NCBI RefSeq assembly: GCF_013116825.1
Contig: NZ_JABFNS010000028.1
Coordinates: 1-64,000, forward strand
Length of the DNA stretch: 64,000 nt
Direction: 5' to 3'
Source of the DNA: Myxococcus xanthus
Lineage (GTDB): Bacteria; Myxococcota; Myxococcia; Myxococcales; Myxococcaceae
Shown: positions 60,447 through 64,000 of the stretch, in pieces
Numbering within the stretch: the first letter of the stretch is position 1
How the letters are laid out: every line of letters starts with the position of its first letter
Made by a program: the position numbers and the translations under genes
The notes under the pieces: model-generated
Databases searched by the model: none
Seen by the model: only the letters and a program-made list of their open reading frames with translations
Told to the model about the DNA's origin: nothing

Positions 60447-62191
60447 GCCGCGTTGTCCGAATCCTGGCGGGCGTCCTGGTGGCCGTGGCGATGGTGATGG
60501 CGTGTACGGATTCCTATCTGTACGACCCTCGCCGTGACACGGAAGTGCCGGTGGACCGGGCGGTGACATTGGAAGGCCGCTTCTGCACCGTGGGCAGCAA
60601 TGAGGTGGTGCGGCCCATCAAGCTGGTGGTCGCCATGGACGCCTCGCAGTCCATGCGGGTGAGCGACCCGGATGGCGCGCGCGCCACCGCGCTGGTGGAG
60701 CTCATCCAGAACCTGCCCAGGGACCCCGAGGTGCACCTGGCGGTGATGCTCTTCGCGGGCAGCACCACGGCCTTCCTCACGCAGCAGCCGGGCAACCCGC
60801 CCCAGGACGGCTTCGTCCAGGTGTCCTCCATGGATGACGCCGCGCTGCGGCGCCTGTCCGAGCAGCTGCTCACCTTCCGCAACCCCGACACCTCGCCGAA
60901 CCGGGACTCGACGGACTTCGTCAAGCCGCTGTCGGACATCTACTCGCTCATCAACACGGACATCGCGCGCAGCCGGCTGGACCCGGGCGGTGCGCAGGCG
61001 CAGGCGCAGGCGCGCTACTCCGTCATCTTCCTGTCGGACGGCAAGCCCACCAACGACCAGGATGACGAGCTGCTCCGGGGTGACGCGGTGGTGCGCATCC
61101 GCCAGCTGCGGGATTTGGTGGAGGACGTGCGCGTCAACACCGTGCACGTCTTCAACCCCACGCAGCCGGTGTCCTCGGTGTGTGACCTGTCTGGTGACGG
61201 GGGCTGCCCGCTGCTCATCATCAACCAGAACGCGGACCGGTTGGAGCAGATGGCGACGCTGGGTGGCGGCAACTTCCGCGACTTCCGCAACAACGAGCCC
61301 ATCAACTTCCTGGACTTCACCTTCGGCCAGGTGCGCCGCGCCTTCATCGTGAAGGAGATGGTGGCCTTCAACTTCTCCGCGCCGCCGGGCAGCCCGGTGG
61401 GCGAGGCGGACTCGGACGGTGACGGCCTGACGGACGCGCGCGAGCTGGAGCTGGGCACGGACCCGCACAAGGTGGACACGGACGGTGACGGCTTCAGCGA
61501 CGGCGTCGAGGTGTACTTCCGCGACCGCGGCGTGGACTTCAACCCCACACAGGAGGCCCTTCCGGACGGCGGCGGGCTGGACCGCGGGTGTCCGCCGGCG
61601 CTGCGCGGCGTGGACTCGGACTGCGACGGCCTGCTGGACTGCGACGAGCAGTTCGTGGGCACCAACGCGACGCTGGCGGACAGTGACCGGGACGGCGTGC
61701 CGGACGGCATGGAGTGGCTGGGCGGCACGCAGGGCGCCAGCAACGACCTGGACGAGGACCCGGACAACGACGGGCTGACGAACCGCATGGAGCTGCGGAT
61801 GCACACCCGGCCGCTGGCGGTGGACACCGCGGACCTGTCGGTGAATGGCTACCGCTACGCCTTCGAGGCGGACGGCCCGCCGGACAACCTGGGCCGCCAG
61901 TGCTACCGCTTCCGTGTGGAGAACGTCCTGCTGGCCCCGACGATTGCGTCCGCGGACGACGCGGGCGTGGTGCAGCGCGGGGCGGGCTTCAACGACATCG
62001 CGATGTCCGTGGCCATGGTGCCCGGAGACGACCCCACCGCCCGGACGCTTGTCCGTACCTTCCGCGTGAATGACGTGCGCTACCCGGTGGGCGGCATCAA
62101 GTCGCCCGCCGACGGCGTCATCCGCGTGGAACCCGAGCAGCTCGTCGACGGCTGCCCCGGCCGCCCCGACGACGTGCCCCCGACGCCTTGA
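60443..62191 (+). CDS. VWA-domain lipoprotein with type-3 calcium repeats, paralogue
   Basis: A 582-residue lipoprotein starting at GTG 60443, overlapping the previous stop. Leader VLVAVAMVMACTDS. The N-terminal motif TLEGRFC and the VWA MIDAS VVAMDASQSM (D66, S68, S70) sit at the same residues as in the upstream paralogue. FLSDGKPTND is the second metal loop. Calcium repeats (DSDGDGLTDARE, DTDGDGFSDGVE, DSDCDGLLDCDE, DSDRDGVPDGME, NDGLTNRME) are followed by the shared C-terminal module (NGYRYAFEAD ... GRQCYRFRVENVLLA). It is clearly a tandem duplication product. Confidence 0.85.
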   Translation: MSRVVRILAGVLVAVAMVMACTDSYLYDPRRDTEVPVDRAVTLEGRFCTVGSNEVVRPIKLVVAMDASQSMRVSDPDGARATALVELIQNLPRDPEVHLAVMLFAGSTTAFLTQQPGNPPQDGFVQVSSMDDAALRRLSEQLLTFRNPDTSPNRDSTDFVKPLSDIYSLINTDIARSRLDPGGAQAQAQARYSVIFLSDGKPTNDQDDELLRGDAVVRIRQLRDLVEDVRVNTVHVFNPTQPVSSVCDLSGDGGCPLLIINQNADRLEQMATLGGGNFRDFRNNEPINFLDFTFGQVRRAFIVKEMVAFNFSAPPGSPVGEADSDGDGLTDARELELGTDPHKVDTDGDGFSDGVEVYFRDRGVDFNPTQEALPDGGGLDRGCPPALRGVDSDCDGLLDCDEQFVGTNATLADSDRDGVPDGMEWLGGTQGASNDLDEDPDNDGLTNRMELRMHTRPLAVDTADLSVNGYRYAFEADGPPDNLGRQCYRFRVENVLLAPTIASADDAGVVQRGAGFNDIAMSVAMVPGDDPTARTLVRTFRVNDVRYPVGGIKSPADGVIRVEPEQLVDGCPGRPDDVPPTP

Positions 62192-62202
62192 GAACCGACG
62201 CC

Positions 62203-64000
62203 ATGCCCACCTCTGTCCGTCTGTTGCCGCTCGCGTTGCTCGTCCTCGCCGCCTGTTCCTCTGGAGGAGGCGAGACACCCGACGCGGGGACTCCCGTGGT
62301 GGAGGACCTGTGCAATTCGCGCGAGGAGGCGCTGACGCGGCCCGAGTGCGAACTCAAGCCGGGCGAGCCGCTGGAGCGCTTCCTGGCGCTGGACAGCGAG
62401 CCGCGCGCCGGTGACCAGGACTGGTACCGCGTCGTCCTTCCGCCCGGCACCAACGCCCGCACGCTGCTGAACGTCAACGGGACGTACCTGGCGTCCAGCA
62501 CCGCGGTGAATCTGTCCGTCACCATCCTGGGGCCGCTGCCGGACGGGAAGGAGGGCTCGCTGGCGAAGAAAGAGGACAAGCACGCCCAGGGCGCGCCCCG
62601 TCCGGTGGACATCGTGTTGCCGCTGCGCGACGGGCTGGAGAACCAGACGCTGCTGGTGCTGGTGCAGGACGCGCCAGACGTGCCGTCCCGGCCCAACTTC
62701 GACGCGCGCAACAAGTACCGGTTGACGGTGCGCATCGACCAGAACCCGGACGAGCAGGAGCCCAACGACACGCACGAGACGGCCACGCCGCTGGTGCTGA
62801 CGCAGTCCGGGGAGATGCTGATGGGCGCCTCCACCGGCTACCTGGCCACGGACAACGACGTGGACCACTACGCCTTCGACCTGGCGGCGGGGAAGATTGC
62901 CTACGTGCACGTCACCGCGCCCGACCTGGACGCCGTGCCCAACTGGCGCCTGTCCTACGAGCTGTGGCGCCCGGACTTCACGGAGAAGGAAGACGAAGGC
63001 GTGGTGCTGCCCCAGGTGCGCGGCGGCGAGCTGGCCACCGCGCGCAAAGTCAAGGTGGAGCACGCCGGCCGCTGGACGCTGGTGGTGAAGGGCTACCGCG
63101 GCATCAACGACCGGGACACGGCCCAGGGCGACCTCACGCAGCCCTACGAGGTGGAGGTGCGCGTGCTGGAGGAGGAGGACGCGCAGGACCGCACCGCGCC
63201 GGACAATGACGGGGCGCAGACGGCCACCGCGCGCAACCTCGTCAGCGCCACGCCCGGCGGCGCCGGCGCGTCTGTCTCCTTCACCGGCCGGCTGGGCTAC
63301 ATCTCCGACCGGGATTGGTACTCGGTGCGGCTGCCGGCCTTCAGCACCCCCACGTTGCTGCGCTACCGGCTGGTGCCGCTGGATACGGGTGGCCGCTTCC
63401 CCGCGATGCCGGTGACGGCCTCGCGCGTGGTGCACGTGTTCACCCTGATCGCCACCGGGGGCCCCCTGAGCGAGTCGCGGGAGAGCTGCGCCACCAACGC
63501 CGCCGTCTGCCCGCGCGACTTCTCGGAGAATCCCGACGCCCGGACCCTGGTGGATCGCTTCTGCCGGCGCACGGATTTGCCCGCACCCATGTGTCTGCAC
63601 TCGTCTCGCGAGGAGGCCGTGGGCAACTCGCGCTTCACCGCCCTGAGCAACTTCCGGGGTGTCATCCCGGTTCCGGCGCATAACGCCGCGCTGATGTACT
63701 ACTTCCTGGTGCAGGACAACGGCTCGTGGGTGGACGACAAGGACTACCGCCTGGAGGTGAGCTGGGATGTGGAGGACGCGGACGAGCTGTCTCGCTACGT
63801 CAATGGCGCGGAGGCGCCGGTGGCGCGGACGCTGGCGTCCACCACGGCCTTCCCGTCGCCGCCCGACACGGCGGAGTTCTCCGTCACCGGCCAGCTGTCG
63901 CACGGCCACGGCCGGCTGCGCAGCGGCACGGACCGCGTCAACGGGCTCGGGGTGCGTGGCCCGCTGGACTACGACGCCGTGCCTTCCGACGTGGACTCGT
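62203..64000 (+). CDS. Large lipoprotein, 3' end cut off by the window
   Basis: The frame opens at ATG 62203, 11 bases after the VWA gene, and is still open at base 64000 (at least 599 residues). The leader MPTSVRLLPLALLVLAACSSGGG gives a lipoprotein. The mature part has repeated beta-sandwich modules of the bacterial pre-peptidase C-terminal (PPC) kind: GDQDWYRVVLPPGTN (about 68), DEQEPNDTHETATPL ... TDNDVDHYAFDLAAG (about 185-230) and DNDGAQTATARNL ... SDRDWYSVRLPAF (about 335-375). The EPNDtxxxAtpl...DxDxyxf pattern is typical. It is probably surface-bound with the VWA proteins. Confidence 0.75.
   Translation, partial: MPTSVRLLPLALLVLAACSSGGGETPDAGTPVVEDLCNSREEALTRPECELKPGEPLERFLALDSEPRAGDQDWYRVVLPPGTNARTLLNVNGTYLASSTAVNLSVTILGPLPDGKEGSLAKKEDKHAQGAPRPVDIVLPLRDGLENQTLLVLVQDAPDVPSRPNFDARNKYRLTVRIDQNPDEQEPNDTHETATPLVLTQSGEMLMGASTGYLATDNDVDHYAFDLAAGKIAYVHVTAPDLDAVPNWRLSYELWRPDFTEKEDEGVVLPQVRGGELATARKVKVEHAGRWTLVVKGYRGINDRDTAQGDLTQPYEVEVRVLEEEDAQDRTAPDNDGAQTATARNLVSATPGGAGASVSFTGRLGYISDRDWYSVRLPAFSTPTLLRYRLVPLDTGGRFPAMPVTASRVVHVFTLIATGGPLSESRESCATNAAVCPRDFSENPDARTLVDRFCRRTDLPAPMCLHSSREEAVGNSRFTALSNFRGVIPVPAHNAALMYYFLVQDNGSWVDDKDYRLEVSWDVEDADELSRYVNGAEAPVARTLASTTAFPSPPDTAEFSVTGQLSHGHGRLRSGTDRVNGLGVRGPLDYDAVPSDVDS

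Noticed and set aside
57123-60569. A 1148-codon open frame antisense to the calcium-repeat genes.
   Set aside because: The repeated GAC-GGC codons on the plus strand leave the reverse frame open and give Val/Ala/Arg runs. No start signal or domain is seen.

Overview
The window is high-GC DNA from a myxobacterium, almost certainly a Myxococcus close to M. xanthus. The strongest evidence is a gene matching csgA, the fruiting-body C-signal gene. Its 229-residue product has T6, S135 and K155 at the positions known from M. xanthus. It is flanked, as in M. xanthus, by protoporphyrinogen oxidase (divergent) and pyridoxamine-phosphate oxidase (convergent). Abundant lipoproteins, TPR proteins, a MYXO-CTERM-like tail and an AgmX/PglI-type FHA-TonB protein agree with this. 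I count 53 protein genes. Two run off the ends of the window (1-925 and 62203-64000).

Left part, 1-23.3 kb: mostly housekeeping and small secreted proteins. In order these are a membrane protein, gluQ, a phosphoesterase, a GAF/adenylate-cyclase protein, rlmN, a GCS2-type ligase, two lipoproteins, and a LytS/LytTR two-component operon that starts with a 40-residue membrane microprotein and has a candidate LytTR direct repeat upstream. Then come hemG, csgA, pdxH, glgA, a soluble Ser/Thr kinase, a LEA14-like lipoprotein, a pair of secreted unknowns, a CBS/CorC membrane protein, a CpaC N-domain protein and a secreted unknown.

Accessory cassette, 23.3-29.7 kb: a probable type VI secretion cargo module. 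It runs PAAR-like (DUF4150) spike, DUF6484 protein, TIGR02270-like protein, a thiolase-fold protein without its catalytic residues, an AHH nuclease toxin, two tandem Imm11 immunity genes (a recent duplication whose 3' thirds have diverged) and an Imm49-like immunity gene. The toxin-immunity end has clearly lower GC than its surroundings and ATGA overlaps upstream. No secretion apparatus genes are present here.

Middle, 29.7-41.1 kb: a lipoprotein, aat, a WHy/LEA14-like lipoprotein and a zincin. Next is an iron-controlled haem-uptake operon: a Fur box lying over a good sigma-70 promoter, a Com-like zinc ribbon, a TonB receptor, HmuY, HmuS, and HmuT-U-V, with the last four genes joined by ATGA overlaps. 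An EamA transporter follows.

Right part, 41.3-64 kb: an eight-gene minus-strand operon resembling the Glt (gliding) and Nfs (spore coat) envelope machines. It holds a FHA-TM-TonB protein, an outer-membrane barrel, three TPR proteins, two lipoproteins and a small secreted protein. No motor genes, GltI or GltJ are visible. Divergent from it are a beta-propeller/di-haem cytochrome protein and a run of five secreted proteins. Three of those are VWA lipoproteins with thrombospondin type-3 calcium repeats and a shared C-terminal module, one is a type-3-repeat protein with a MYXO-CTERM-like anchor, and the last is a partial lipoprotein. No tRNA, rRNA, CRISPR array or insertion sequence was seen.
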